Assembly (NCBI GenBank): GCA_050294475.1
Contig: JBNKOE010000021.1
Span: 288,068-352,067, forward strand
Source: Thalassobellus sp050294475
Lineage (GTDB): Bacteria; Bacteroidota; Bacteroidia; Flavobacteriales; Flavobacteriaceae
Reading direction: 5' to 3'
Length of the DNA stretch: 64,000 bases
Shown: piece by piece, positions 44,626 to 53,572 of the stretch
Layout: each line of letters begins with the position of its first letter
Numbering within the stretch: position 1 is the first letter of the stretch
Translations under genes and position numbers: made by a program
The notes under the pieces: generated by a model
The model's database searches: none
Told to the model about the DNA's origin: nothing
What the model saw: the letters and a program-made list of their open reading frames with translations, nothing else

Positions 44626-45846
44626 TTGAACAAACTTAAAATATTAAACGACCCAATTTACGGATTTATTACTATTCCTAATTCTCTTATTTTTGATTTA
44701 ATTCAGCATAAGTACTTTCAAAGATTAAGAAGAATTACGCAAATGGGTATGTCTTATATGGTGTATCCAGGAGCTCATCACACGCGTTTTCATCATGCTA
44801 TTGGTTGCGTGCATTTAATGCAACAAGCCATCAATGTACTTCGTTTTAAGGAGGTTACAATTTCAAAAGAAGAAGAAGATGCTTTGTATGTTGCTATTTT
44901 ACTGCATGATATTGGTCATGGTCCATTCTCTCATGCTATGGAACGTTCTATAGTAAACAACGTATCTCATGAGCAAATTTCATTGCTTTTTATGGAGCAA
45001 TTAAATGAAGAATTTAACGGAAGTTTAACGCTTGCTATTCAAATATTCAAGGGAGAATATCACAGAAATTTTATGTGTCAGCTTATTTCTGGGCAGTTTG
45101 ACATGGATAGAGCCGATTATTTAAAGCGTGATAGTTTTTACACTGGAGTAGCTGAGGGTAATATAAATAGTGAACGATTAATCACTATGCTAAACGTAGT
45201 AGATGATGAGTTAGTGGTTGAAGAAAAAGGTATTTATAGCGTTGAGAAATTTATTATTGCTCGCCGATTAATGTATTGGCAAGTTTATTTGCATAAAACA
45301 GGATTAGTAGCAGAGCAATTGTTAATTAGAGTGTTAAAACGCGCAAAAGAATTAACAATAAAAGGGGAGACGCTAAATGCAAGTAAACCTCTTCAATATT
45401 TTTTGAATAATGAAATTTCTATAGCTGATTTTAATAAAGAGACTTTGAGTGTTTTTTCTCAATTAGATGATTATGACATTATTTCAGCTATGAAAGAGTG
45501 GCAATATCATAATGATTTTGTGTTGAGTAACTTATGTGAAATGATTATTAATAGAGTTTTGTTAAAAATAAAGCTTAAAAGTAAACCAATAAAAAAACAA
45601 AGTCTAGAAAAACATATTGAAAAATTAATTGTCGAGCATAAAATAACTAAAAAAGAAGCCGAATATTTTGTATTTACTGGTAGTATTTCTAATCAAGCGT
45701 ATCAATTAAAGCATCAAGGTATTAACATATTACATAAGTCGGGTAAGATTCAAGATATTGTTAAAGCTTCAGACCAGCTAAATCTAAAAGCTTTATCAAA
45801 ACCAGTAACTAAATATTATATATGTTATCCCAAAGTTAAACTTTAG
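44626..45846 (+). CDS. HD-domain phosphohydrolase (dGTPase/SAMHD1-like)
   Basis: A 406-residue HD-superfamily protein. Metal-binding residues are visible in HHTRFHHAIG (51-60) and in LLHDIGHGPFSHAME (92-106, His94-Asp95), with DMDRADYLKRDSFYTG further on, as in dNTP triphosphohydrolases. The start is TTG at 44626: an in-frame stop lies just upstream and the next Met is near residue 40, inside the conserved region, so TTG is needed to keep the usual KLKILNDPIYGFI start. It lies divergent from porX and upstream of the lipid A genes. Substrate not determined. Confidence 0.9.
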   Translation: MNKLKILNDPIYGFITIPNSLIFDLIQHKYFQRLRRITQMGMSYMVYPGAHHTRFHHAIGCVHLMQQAINVLRFKEVTISKEEEDALYVAILLHDIGHGPFSHAMERSIVNNVSHEQISLLFMEQLNEEFNGSLTLAIQIFKGEYHRNFMCQLISGQFDMDRADYLKRDSFYTGVAEGNINSERLITMLNVVDDELVVEEKGIYSVEKFIIARRLMYWQVYLHKTGLVAEQLLIRVLKRAKELTIKGETLNASKPLQYFLNNEISIADFNKETLSVFSQLDDYDIISAMKEWQYHNDFVLSNLCEMIINRVLLKIKLKSKPIKKQSLEKHIEKLIVEHKITKKEAEYFVFTGSISNQAYQLKHQGINILHKSGKIQDIVKASDQLNLKALSKPVTKYYICYPKVKL

Positions 45847-45857
45847 CACATTTTTCC

Positions 45858-45865
45858 TATTTTTG
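45858..45865 (+). promoter_or_regulatory. Putative -7 box (TATTTTTG) before lpxD
   Basis: TATTTTTG matches TAnnTTTG, 35 bases before the GTG start at 45900. It lies directly after the HD-domain gene and could drive the lpxD-lpxC/fabZ-lpxA-efp-lpxD2 group. Confidence 0.35.
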
Positions 45866-45899
45866 CGGTAATTAAATAAAAAACAATTAAAATTTTAGT

Positions 45900-46928
45900 G
45901 TGAAGTTTACAGCACAACAAATAGCAGGAATTTTAGAGGGGGATGTTGTTGGTAACCCTGATATAGAAGTTTCAAAGCTATCCAAGATAGAAGAAGGTTT
46001 TGAAGGAGATTTAACATTTTTAGCTAATCCAAAATACACACCTTATATATATACAACTCAGGCATCTATAACAATTGTAAATAAGACATTTGAGCCAGAT
46101 AATGATCTTAAAACAACACTTATTAAGGTAGATGATGCGTATTTAGCCTTTTCAAAAATACTAGAATATTATAATTCTGTTAAGCTAAATAAAGTTGGTA
46201 TAGAACAGCCATCATTTATTTCAGAATCCTCAAAATTTGGTGATAATTTTTATGCTGGAGCTTTTTCATATATAGGTGAAAATGTTATTCTAGGTGAAAA
46301 TGTGAAAATTTTTCCAAATGTATATGTAGGAGATAATGTAGAAATTGGCAACAATTCTATTATTTTTTCTGGTGCTAAAATTTATTCTGAAACTGTTATT
46401 GGCGAAAATTGTATTATACATTCTGGTGTTGTAATTGGTGCCGATGGATTTGGTTTTGCTCCTAATGAAGAAGGAGGTTATAGTAAAGTGCCACAAACAG
46501 GAAATGTAATTATTGAAGATTTTGTTGATATTGGTGCAGGAACTACAATAGATAGAGCTACATTAGGATCAACTATTATACGTTTGGGTGTTAAATTAGA
46601 TAATCAAATTCAAATAGGACATAATGTTGAAATTGGTAAAAATACTGTAATTGCTGCTCAATCAGGAGTTGCTGGATCTACTAAGGTTGGCGAAAATTGC
46701 CAAATTGGTGGGCAGGTTGGTATTGCAGGTCATATTACTATTGGAAACAATGTTAAAATTCAAGCGCAATCTGGTATTGCTAGAAATATAAAAGACAATG
46801 AAATAATACAAGGCTCTCCAGCCATTACATTAAGCGATTATAACAAATCGTATGTACATTTCAAAAATTTACCTAAAATTGTAAAAAATATTAATGATTT
46901 AGAAAAAAAAGTGAATGGGAATAGTTAA
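45900..46928 (+). CDS. lpxD: UDP-3-O-acylglucosamine N-acyltransferase
   Basis: A 342-residue trimeric left-handed beta-helix enzyme of lipid A synthesis. The N-terminal uridine-binding domain (about 1-100) is followed by hexapeptide repeats (IGENVILGENVKIFPNVYVG) and the catalytic His241 in QIQIGHNVEIG. It adds the second 3-hydroxyacyl chain. The start codon is GTG (45900). It overlaps lpxC-fabZ by 14 bases, so the two are coupled. A second, shorter LpxD-like gene is at 49690-50637. Confidence 0.95.
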   Translation: MKFTAQQIAGILEGDVVGNPDIEVSKLSKIEEGFEGDLTFLANPKYTPYIYTTQASITIVNKTFEPDNDLKTTLIKVDDAYLAFSKILEYYNSVKLNKVGIEQPSFISESSKFGDNFYAGAFSYIGENVILGENVKIFPNVYVGDNVEIGNNSIIFSGAKIYSETVIGENCIIHSGVVIGADGFGFAPNEEGGYSKVPQTGNVIIEDFVDIGAGTTIDRATLGSTIIRLGVKLDNQIQIGHNVEIGKNTVIAAQSGVAGSTKVGENCQIGGQVGIAGHITIGNNVKIQAQSGIARNIKDNEIIQGSPAITLSDYNKSYVHFKNLPKIVKNINDLEKKVNGNS

Positions 46929-48321
46929 TACAGAAATCAAACAAAAAACCATCCAAAAAGAAATATCTTTAACAGGAGTAGGCTTGCATACTGGTAAAAA
47001 TGTAACCTTAACATTTAAACCTGCTATAGCAAATTCTGGCTTTTCTTTTAAGCGTATAGACTTAGAAGGTTCACCTGTAATTGAAGCTGATGCCAATTAC
47101 GTAACAAATACTCAAAGAGGTACTTGTTTAGAAAAAAATGGAGTTACTATACAAACATCAGAACATGTTTTAGCTGCTTTGGTAGGTTTAGACATAGATA
47201 ATGCTATAATAGAGTTAGATGCTTCAGAACCACCAATAATGGATGGGTCTTCGAAGTTTTTTGTTGAAGCTATTGAAAAAGCAGGAGTTACAGAACTCGA
47301 TGCTTATAGAGAAGAGTATGTAGTATCTGATATTGTTTCGTATACAGATGAAGAAACAGGTAGTGAGATTTTATTGATGCCTGCAAAGGAATATCAAATT
47401 ACTACCATGGTAGATTTTGGCACTAAAGTTTTAGGCACACAAAATGCTACTTTAAATCAGATTTCAGACTTTAAGAAAGATATTTCAGATTCTAGAACAT
47501 TTAGTTTTTTACATGAAATTGAAATGCTTTTAGAGCATGGTCTTATAAAAGGAGGCGATTTAAATAATGCCATTGTTTATGTTGATAAAGCATTATCGTC
47601 AGAAACCATGGAAAAATTAAGAATAGCTTTCAAAAAAGATAATATTGCGGTTAAACCTAATGGTATTTTAGATAACTTAACATTGCATCATCCTAATGAA
47701 GCAGCAAGACATAAATTGTTAGATGTATTGGGAGATCTTGCACTAATTGGTACAAGAATTAGAGGTAAAGTTATTGCAAATAAACCTGGACATTTTGTTA
47801 ACACACAGTTTGCTAAAAAAATGTCTAAACTTATTAAAAATGAAAGGCGTAATAATGTGCCTTCAATAAATTTGAATCAACCTCCTTTAATGGATGTAAC
47901 TCAAATTATGGCTATGTTACCACATAGACAACCATTTTTATTAATAGATAAAGTTTTCGAGCTTACCGATAATTATGTTATTGCTCAGAAAAACGTGACA
48001 ATGAACGAGGAATTCTTTAAGGGACATTTTCCCGGAGCTCCAGTTATGCCAGGTGTTCTAATTGTAGAAGCTATGGCACAAACAGGAGGTATTTTAGTTT
48101 TAAATACCGTACCAGATCCAGAAAATTATCTTACGTTTTTTATGAAAATGGATAATGTTAAATTTAAACAAAAGGTTGTTCCAGGAGATACACTCATATT
48201 TAAATGTTCATTAATTACTCCAATTCGCCGTGGTATTTGCCACATGCAAGGTTATGCCTACTCAAACGGTAAGTTATGTGCAGAAGCTGAATTAATGGCT
48301 CAAATTACAAAAGTAAAATAA
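46915..48321 (+). CDS. lpxC/fabZ: Bifunctional UDP-3-O-acyl-GlcNAc deacetylase / 3-hydroxyacyl-ACP dehydratase
   Basis: A 468-residue fusion. LpxC occupies about 1-300, with the zinc-binding HVLAAL (His84) and the HHPNEAARHKLLDVLGDLAL block. FabZ occupies about 320-468, with LPHRQPFLLIDKV and the catalytic His371 in GHFPGAPVMPG. The fusion is characteristic of Bacteroidota. The LpxC part does the committed step of lipid A synthesis and the FabZ part dehydrates 3-hydroxyacyl-ACP, so one chain competes with the other for the hydroxyacyl pool. It overlaps lpxD by 14 bases and is followed by lpxA after five. Confidence 0.97.
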   Translation: MGIVNTEIKQKTIQKEISLTGVGLHTGKNVTLTFKPAIANSGFSFKRIDLEGSPVIEADANYVTNTQRGTCLEKNGVTIQTSEHVLAALVGLDIDNAIIELDASEPPIMDGSSKFFVEAIEKAGVTELDAYREEYVVSDIVSYTDEETGSEILLMPAKEYQITTMVDFGTKVLGTQNATLNQISDFKKDISDSRTFSFLHEIEMLLEHGLIKGGDLNNAIVYVDKALSSETMEKLRIAFKKDNIAVKPNGILDNLTLHHPNEAARHKLLDVLGDLALIGTRIRGKVIANKPGHFVNTQFAKKMSKLIKNERRNNVPSINLNQPPLMDVTQIMAMLPHRQPFLLIDKVFELTDNYVIAQKNVTMNEEFFKGHFPGAPVMPGVLIVEAMAQTGGILVLNTVPDPENYLTFFMKMDNVKFKQKVVPGDTLIFKCSLITPIRRGICHMQGYAYSNGKLCAEAELMAQITKVK

Positions 48322-48326
48322 AATAT

Positions 48327-49112
48327 ATGAATCAACCATTAGCATATGTGCATCCAGGAGCAAAAATCGCAAAAAATGTGGTTATAGAACCTTTTACTAC
48401 TATTCATAATAATGTAATAATAGGAGAAGGAACATGGATAGGGAGTAATGTTACTATCATGGAAGGCGCACGTATTGGTAAAAATTGTAATATTTTTCCA
48501 GGTTCGGTTATTTCAGCTGTACCACAAGATTTAAAATATAACGATGAGGATACCACTGTTGAAATAGGTAACAATGTTACTATAAGAGAATGTGTTACAA
48601 TTAATAGAGGTACGGCAGACAGAATGAAAACAGTTATTGGTGATAACTGTTTAATTATGGCATATTGCCATGTTGCTCACGATTGTATTGTTGGTAATAA
48701 TTGTATTTTTTCAAATAACAGTACACTTGCAGGTCATATTACCATTGGAGATTATGTTGTTTTAGCTGGTATGACAGCTGTACATCAGTTTGTTTCTGTA
48801 GGTAATCATGCTTTTGTAACAGGAGGATCTTTAGTTAGAAAAGATGTTCCTCCTTATGTGAAAGCAGCTAGAGAACCATTATCTTATGTAGGTATAAATT
48901 CTGTAGGGTTGAGAAGACGTGGTTATACAACTGAGAAAATAAGAGAAATACAAAATATATATAGAATTCTCTATCAAAAAAACTATAATAATACACAAGC
49001 TTCAGAAATTATAGAAGCAGAAATGGAGGCAACTCCAGAGCGCGATGAAGTATTACAATTTATTAAGAATTCGCACCGTGGAATTATGAAAGGATATTTT
49101 AAATCAAATTAA
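48327..49112 (+). CDS. lpxA: UDP-N-acetylglucosamine acyltransferase
   Basis: A 261-residue hexapeptide-repeat enzyme that transfers the first 3-hydroxyacyl chain to UDP-GlcNAc. It has the LpxA signature AVPQDLKYNDEDT (64-76), RECVTINRGT near 87-96, and the catalytic His118 in YCHVAHDC. The C-terminal helical domain (GLRRRGYTTEKIREIQ) is present. It lies between lpxC-fabZ and efp, four bases before the latter. Confidence 0.96.
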   Translation: MNQPLAYVHPGAKIAKNVVIEPFTTIHNNVIIGEGTWIGSNVTIMEGARIGKNCNIFPGSVISAVPQDLKYNDEDTTVEIGNNVTIRECVTINRGTADRMKTVIGDNCLIMAYCHVAHDCIVGNNCIFSNNSTLAGHITIGDYVVLAGMTAVHQFVSVGNHAFVTGGSLVRKDVPPYVKAAREPLSYVGINSVGLRRRGYTTEKIREIQNIYRILYQKNYNNTQASEIIEAEMEATPERDEVLQFIKNSHRGIMKGYFKSN

Positions 49113-49116
49113 ATTT

Positions 49117-49683
49117 ATGGCAACTACAAGTGATATTAGAAACGGATTATGTATCAAGTATAATAACGATATTTATAAAATTATAGAGTTCTTACACGTT
49201 AAACCAGGAAAAGGCCCTGCTTTTGTAAGAACAAAAATGAAAAGTGTTACTAGCGGAAAAGTTTTAGATAATACCTTTTCAGCAGGACATAAATTAGATG
49301 ATGTACGAGTAGAAACACATAAGTTTCAATTCTTATACAATGATGGTGAATATTATCATTTTATGAATACCGAAGATTATACGCAAATTCAATTAACGGA
49401 ATCTGCTCTAGATAACCCAGGTTTGATGAAAGAAGGTGAGGTTGTTACAGTTTTAATTAACACTGAAGATAATATGCCATTATCTGTTGATTTACCAGCA
49501 AGTGTTATTTTAGAAGTTACAGCTACAGAACCTGGAGTTAAAGGAAATACAGCTACTAATGCTACAAAACCAGCAACAGTAGAAACAGGAGCAGAGGTTA
49601 ATGTGCCTTTATTTATAAATGAAGGTGATAAGATTAAAGTTGAGACTGATAAAGGAACGTATAAAGAACGTGTTAAAGAATAG
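49117..49683 (+). CDS. efp: Translation elongation factor P
   Basis: A 188-residue, three-domain protein that relieves ribosome stalling at polyproline. The tip loop carries Lys32 in KPGKGPAFVRTK, the residue that is modified in many bacteria. The second domain (YYHFMNTEDYTQIQL) and third domain (NTATNATKPATVETGAEVNVPLF...) match the family. It is embedded in the lipid A operon, as in other Bacteroidota. It ends six bases before the second lpxD-like gene. Confidence 0.96.
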   Translation: MATTSDIRNGLCIKYNNDIYKIIEFLHVKPGKGPAFVRTKMKSVTSGKVLDNTFSAGHKLDDVRVETHKFQFLYNDGEYYHFMNTEDYTQIQLTESALDNPGLMKEGEVVTVLINTEDNMPLSVDLPASVILEVTATEPGVKGNTATNATKPATVETGAEVNVPLFINEGDKIKVETDKGTYKERVKE

Positions 49684-49689
49684 ACTTTC

Positions 49690-50637
49690 TTGAAATTTTC
49701 AAATCCACACACTTTAAAACAAATTGCTCAATTAATTGATTGTGATTTTGTTGGACATGAAGAGTTTCCTGTTTTAGGAATTAATGAAATTCATGTTGTT
49801 GAACCAGGCGATATTGTTTTTGTCGATCATCCAAAGTATTATGATAAAGCTCTAAATTCTGCAGCAACCATTATTCTTATTAACAAAGAAGTTGATTGTC
49901 CTAATGGAAAAGCTTTATTGATTAGTGATGATCCTTTTAGAGATTTCAATAAGCTAACAAACCATTTTAGACCTTTTGTTTCAGCTTCAAAACAAATTTC
50001 TGATTCTTCTAAAATAGGAAAAGGAACTGTCATTCAGCCCAATTGTTTTATTGGTCATAATGTTGTTATTGGAGAAAATTGTTTAATTCATTCTAATGTT
50101 AGTATATATGATGACACTATCATTGGTGATAATGTAACTATTCACGCAGGAACTGTTTTAGGAGCAAATGCTTTTTATTACAAAAAAAGACCTGAAGGTT
50201 ATGATAGATTAAAATCTGGTGGGCGCGTTGTAATAGAAAATCATGTAGATATTGGAGCAGCTTGTACTATAGATAGAGGCGTAACTGCAGATACTTTAAT
50301 AGGCGAAGGTTCAAAATTAGATAATCAAATACAAATAGGACATGACACTGTTATTGGAAAAAAATGTCTTATTGCATCACAAACAGGTATTGCAGGGTGT
50401 GTTGTTGTAGAAGATAATGTAACTATTTGGGGGCAAGTTGGTGTTAAAAGCGGTATAACAATTGCTAAAGGTACAGAGCTTTATGCACAATCGGGCTTGA
50501 GTCATTCAACAATTGAAAATAAAACATATTTTGGTTCTCCTGCTTCAGAAGCTAGGGAGAGATTTAAAGAAATGGCTTATATTAGAAAAATACCCGAAAT
50601 CCTAGAGAAATTAGATAATCAAGATAAAAAGCAATAA
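49690..50637 (+). CDS. Second LpxD-like N-acyltransferase
   Basis: A 315-residue LpxD paralogue with the N-terminal uridine-binding-like domain (KFSNPHTLKQIAQLIDCDFVG), hexapeptide repeats and the QIQIGHDTVIG segment with the expected catalytic His. It differs from LpxD at 45900-46928 in length and in the FYYKKRPEGYDRL insert. The start is TTG at 49690, six bases after efp. The role could be a second N-acyltransferase with another chain-length choice, or acylation of a different UDP-sugar; this is not known from sequence. Confidence 0.85.
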   Translation: MKFSNPHTLKQIAQLIDCDFVGHEEFPVLGINEIHVVEPGDIVFVDHPKYYDKALNSAATIILINKEVDCPNGKALLISDDPFRDFNKLTNHFRPFVSASKQISDSSKIGKGTVIQPNCFIGHNVVIGENCLIHSNVSIYDDTIIGDNVTIHAGTVLGANAFYYKKRPEGYDRLKSGGRVVIENHVDIGAACTIDRGVTADTLIGEGSKLDNQIQIGHDTVIGKKCLIASQTGIAGCVVVEDNVTIWGQVGVKSGITIAKGTELYAQSGLSHSTIENKTYFGSPASEARERFKEMAYIRKIPEILEKLDNQDKKQ

Positions 50638-50681
50638 AAAATAAATGTTGGTTTTTGTTTTAAAATTTTAATTCAAAAAAT

Positions 50682-50689
50682 TACATTTG
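50682..50689 (+). promoter_or_regulatory. Putative -7 box (TACATTTG) before sucD
   Basis: TACATTTG matches TAnnTTTG, 34 bases before the ATG at 50724. A TTTTTG run ends 24 bases upstream (50657), slightly longer than the usual spacing. Confidence 0.4.
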
Positions 50690-50723
50690 CTTTTATAAAA
50701 TTAATAAAGAAAAATAATCTCCT

Positions 50724-51596
50724 ATGAGTGTTTTAGTAAATAAAGATTCAAAAATAATAGTTCAAGGTTTTACGGGTAGCGAAGGTACTTTTCATGCAAG
50801 TCAAATGATAGAATACGGTACTAATGTTGTTGGTGGTGTAACGCCTGGAAAAGGAGGTAACACACATTTAGATAGACCTGTTTTTAATACGGTTGCTGAT
50901 GCTGTGAAAGAAGTAGGAGCAGACACTACAATTATTTTTGTGCCACCAGCTTTTGCTGCAGATGCTATTATGGAAGCTGCAGATGCTGGAATTAAAGTTA
51001 TTATTACTATTACAGAAGGTATTCCTGTTGCAGATATGATTACTGCTTCTAGTTATATAAAAAATAAAGAGTGTCGTTTAGTAGGCCCTAACTGTCCAGG
51101 TGTTATTACACCAGGTGAAGCAAAAGTAGGTATTATGCCAGGTTTTGTTTTCAAAAAAGGAAAAGTTGGTATTGTTTCTAAATCTGGAACATTAACTTAT
51201 GAAGCTGCCGATCAAGTAGTAAAACAAGGTTTAGGTATTACAACAGCTATTGGTATTGGAGGCGATCCAATTATAGGAACAACAACAAAAGAAGCTGTAG
51301 AGTTGTTAATTAATGATCCAGAAACTGAAGCTGTTGTGATGATTGGTGAAATAGGTGGTCAATTAGAAGCCGATGCCGCTAACTGGTATAAAGCTAGTGG
51401 TAGTAAAAAACCAGTTGTTGGATTTATTGCTGGTGAAACGGCTCCTGCTGGACGTACCATGGGACATGCTGGTGCTATTGTTGGTGGTAGTGATGATACC
51501 GCTCAAGCTAAAAAGAAAATTATGAGAGCATGTGGAATTCACGTTGTAGATTCTCCTGCTGAAATTGGTGAAAAAATAGCTGAAGTTTTAGGATAA
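50724..51596 (+). CDS. sucD: Succinyl-CoA ligase (ADP-forming) alpha subunit
   Basis: A 290-residue TCA-cycle enzyme subunit. The CoA-binding start (DSKIIVQGFTGSEGTFHA, 8-25), RLVGPNCPGVI, GIVSKSGTLTYEA and the phospho-His248 in MGHAGAIVGG are all present. It has its own promoter-like box and terminator, so it forms a single-gene unit; the beta subunit is not in the window. Confidence 0.97.
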   Translation: MSVLVNKDSKIIVQGFTGSEGTFHASQMIEYGTNVVGGVTPGKGGNTHLDRPVFNTVADAVKEVGADTTIIFVPPAFAADAIMEAADAGIKVIITITEGIPVADMITASSYIKNKECRLVGPNCPGVITPGEAKVGIMPGFVFKKGKVGIVSKSGTLTYEAADQVVKQGLGITTAIGIGGDPIIGTTTKEAVELLINDPETEAVVMIGEIGGQLEADAANWYKASGSKKPVVGFIAGETAPAGRTMGHAGAIVGGSDDTAQAKKKIMRACGIHVVDSPAEIGEKIAEVLG

Positions 51597-51644
51597 CAGC
51601 ACTGATTTTACTGGGATTTAAGATACCTAAGAAAAGTAAATCAT

Positions 51645-51676
51645 AAAAAAGTCTTCAAGAAATTGAAGGCTTTTTT
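51645..51676 (+). terminator. Intrinsic terminator after sucD
   Basis: A 14-bp stem (51645-51658 with 51663-51676, one G:T wobble), tetraloop GAAA, and a T-rich end TTATTTATC. The core is GTCTTCAA paired with TTGAAGGC. It lies 49 bases after the sucD stop. Confidence 0.8.
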
Positions 51677-51718
51677 ATTTATCTTATTTTTATAAACTAT
51701 ACTTTTAAATTTTTGCAT

Positions 51719-51726
51719 TACCTTTG
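51719..51726 (+). promoter_or_regulatory. Putative -7 box (TACCTTTG) before pyrR
   Basis: TACCTTTG matches TAnnTTTG and lies 27 bases before the pyrR ATG at 51754. No attenuator hairpin of the PyrR type was seen in the leader, which is too short for one. Confidence 0.4.
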
Positions 51727-51753
51727 TAAACCAAATACGTTTGGATAGTAAAT

Positions 51754-52293
51754 ATGAGTCAAAAAGTTTTACTTAACGCAAAAGAGGTAAACATCATTCT
51801 TCATCGATTGGCTTGTCAGCTTATTGAAAAACATAACGATTTCTCTAACACCGTTTTAATTGGTTTACAACCACGAGGTGTATTTTTGGCAGATCGTTTA
51901 GCTAAAATTTTAAAAGAAGACTACAAGGTTAAAAATGTACAATTAGGACATTTAGATATTACGTTTTATAGAGATGATTTTAGACGTAGCGAAAAGCCTT
52001 TAGAAGCAAATAGCACAAAAATTAATTTTTTAGTAGAAGATAAAAATATTGTTTTTATTGATGATGTTTTATACACAGGGCGTAGTATAAGGGCAGCTTT
52101 AACGGCTATACAGTCATTTGGAAGACCAAATGAAATAGAGCTTTTAACACTTATTGATAGACGTTTTAGTAGACATTTACCCATTCAGCCAAATTATAGA
52201 GGACGACAAGTAGATGTTATAAATAACGAAAAAGTAAAGGTAAACTGGAAAGAACATGACAATGAAGATTCGGTTTATTTAATTGAAAAATAA
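51754..52293 (+). CDS. pyrR: PyrR: pyrimidine regulator / uracil phosphoribosyltransferase
   Basis: A 179-residue PRTase-fold protein. The PRPP loop is IVFIDDVLYTGRSIRAA (99-115), and GLQPRGVFLADRLA (37-50) and LIDRRFSRHLPI fit PyrR. It can form UMP from uracil and, in Firmicutes, binds pyr mRNA leaders. No PyrR-type binding hairpin is visible here, so an enzymatic role is at least as likely. It is followed by pyrB after ten bases. Confidence 0.94.
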   Translation: MSQKVLLNAKEVNIILHRLACQLIEKHNDFSNTVLIGLQPRGVFLADRLAKILKEDYKVKNVQLGHLDITFYRDDFRRSEKPLEANSTKINFLVEDKNIVFIDDVLYTGRSIRAALTAIQSFGRPNEIELLTLIDRRFSRHLPIQPNYRGRQVDVINNEKVKVNWKEHDNEDSVYLIEK

Positions 52294-52303
52294 CTAGTTA
52301 ATC

Positions 52304-53233
52304 ATGAGCGAGTTAAGTGTAAATCACTTATTAGGAATCAAATATCTAAACAAAAAAGATATTCAACTTATTTTTGAAACTGCCGATCATTTTAAAGAAG
52401 TAATTAACCGACCTATTAAAAAGGTACCTTCGCTTAGAGATATTACTATAGCTAATCTTTTTTTTGAAAATTCTACCAGAACAAAATTATCTTTTGAATT
52501 AGCTGAAAAACGATTGTCGGCAGATGTTATTAATTTTTCATCTGCACAATCTTCAGTAAAAAAAGGAGAAACCTTAATTGATACCGTAAATAATATCTTA
52601 TCTATGAAAGTAGATATGGTTGTTATGAGACATCCAAATCCTGGTGCAGGTGTCTTTCTTTCAAAACATGTTAATGCAAGTATTATAAATGCGGGTGATG
52701 GAGCACATGAGCATCCAACACAAGCATTGCTAGACTCGTATTCTATTAGAGAAAAACTTGGAGAAGTAGGAGGTAAAAAAGTAGTTATAGTTGGTGATAT
52801 ATTGCATAGTAGAGTAGCACTTTCAAATATATTTGCACTCCAACTTCAAGGAGCAGAAGTTATGGTTTGTGGACCAAAAACCTTGATTCCTAAGTATATT
52901 AATAATCTTGGAGTAAAAGTTGAAACTGATTTAATTAAAGCTTTAAATTGGTGTGATGTAGCAAATATGCTTCGTGTTCAAAATGAACGCATGGATATTA
53001 GTTATTTTCCATCTACAAGAGAGTATACACAACAGTTTGGAGTTAATAAAGAATTGTTAGATTCTTTAGATAAAGAGATTACAATTATGCACCCTGGACC
53101 TATTAACAGAGGTGTGGAAATTACTAGTGATGTAGCAGATTCTAAACAGGCTATCATCCTAGATCAGGTTCAAAATGGAGTTGCTATAAGAATGGCAGCT
53201 ATCTATTTATTAGCGTCTAAAATAAAACAGTAA
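52304..53233 (+). CDS. pyrB: Aspartate carbamoyltransferase catalytic subunit
   Basis: A 309-residue enzyme for the first committed step of pyrimidine synthesis. The carbamoyl-phosphate loop is FENSTRTKLSFE (54-65), with HPNPGAG, GDGAHEHPTQALLD and the C-terminal HPGPINRGVEI. It follows pyrR in an operon and is followed after four bases by a small STAS-like gene. No regulatory pyrI gene is present. Confidence 0.97.
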   Translation: MSELSVNHLLGIKYLNKKDIQLIFETADHFKEVINRPIKKVPSLRDITIANLFFENSTRTKLSFELAEKRLSADVINFSSAQSSVKKGETLIDTVNNILSMKVDMVVMRHPNPGAGVFLSKHVNASIINAGDGAHEHPTQALLDSYSIREKLGEVGGKKVVIVGDILHSRVALSNIFALQLQGAEVMVCGPKTLIPKYINNLGVKVETDLIKALNWCDVANMLRVQNERMDISYFPSTREYTQQFGVNKELLDSLDKEITIMHPGPINRGVEITSDVADSKQAIILDQVQNGVAIRMAAIYLLASKIKQ

Positions 53234-53237
53234 ATCT

Positions 53238-53570
53238 ATGATTATTGATAACAATGGTAATACATCAATTATTACCCAAGAAAAAGCTACAATTGTAGAG
53301 TTAGTTAAAAAATTGCAAACACTTTATCCTAAATTTAAGAATGATAACATTATTGTTGCTCTAACTTCTTTAAGTAAATTAAGTTCTCAAGATATTGTTG
53401 AATTTCTTCAATTATCAAATATGCATAGAGAAGCAAATCATTCATTTGTTATTGTTTCAGATGCTGTAGATTTAGAGACTATTCCTGATGAAATTATTCT
53501 CGTACCTACATTGCAAGAAGCTTACGATATTATTGAAATGGAGGATATAGAACGCGATTTAGGACTTTAG
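53238..53570 (+). CDS. Small STAS-like protein between pyrB and rnz
   Basis: A 110-residue protein without signal peptide or membrane helix. The alternating pattern IIVALTSLSKLSSQDIVEFLQLSN, SFVIVSDAVD and EIILVPTLQEAYDIIEMEDIE looks like a STAS/anti-sigma-antagonist fold. Similar proteins in related genomes are often labelled ribonuclease Z because of their position next to rnz, but no metallo-beta-lactamase motif is present here, so that label would be wrong. It is probably co-transcribed with pyrB. Function unknown. Confidence 0.75.
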   Translation: MIIDNNGNTSIITQEKATIVELVKKLQTLYPKFKNDNIIVALTSLSKLSSQDIVEFLQLSNMHREANHSFVIVSDAVDLETIPDEIILVPTLQEAYDIIEMEDIERDLGL

Positions 53571-53572
53571 TT

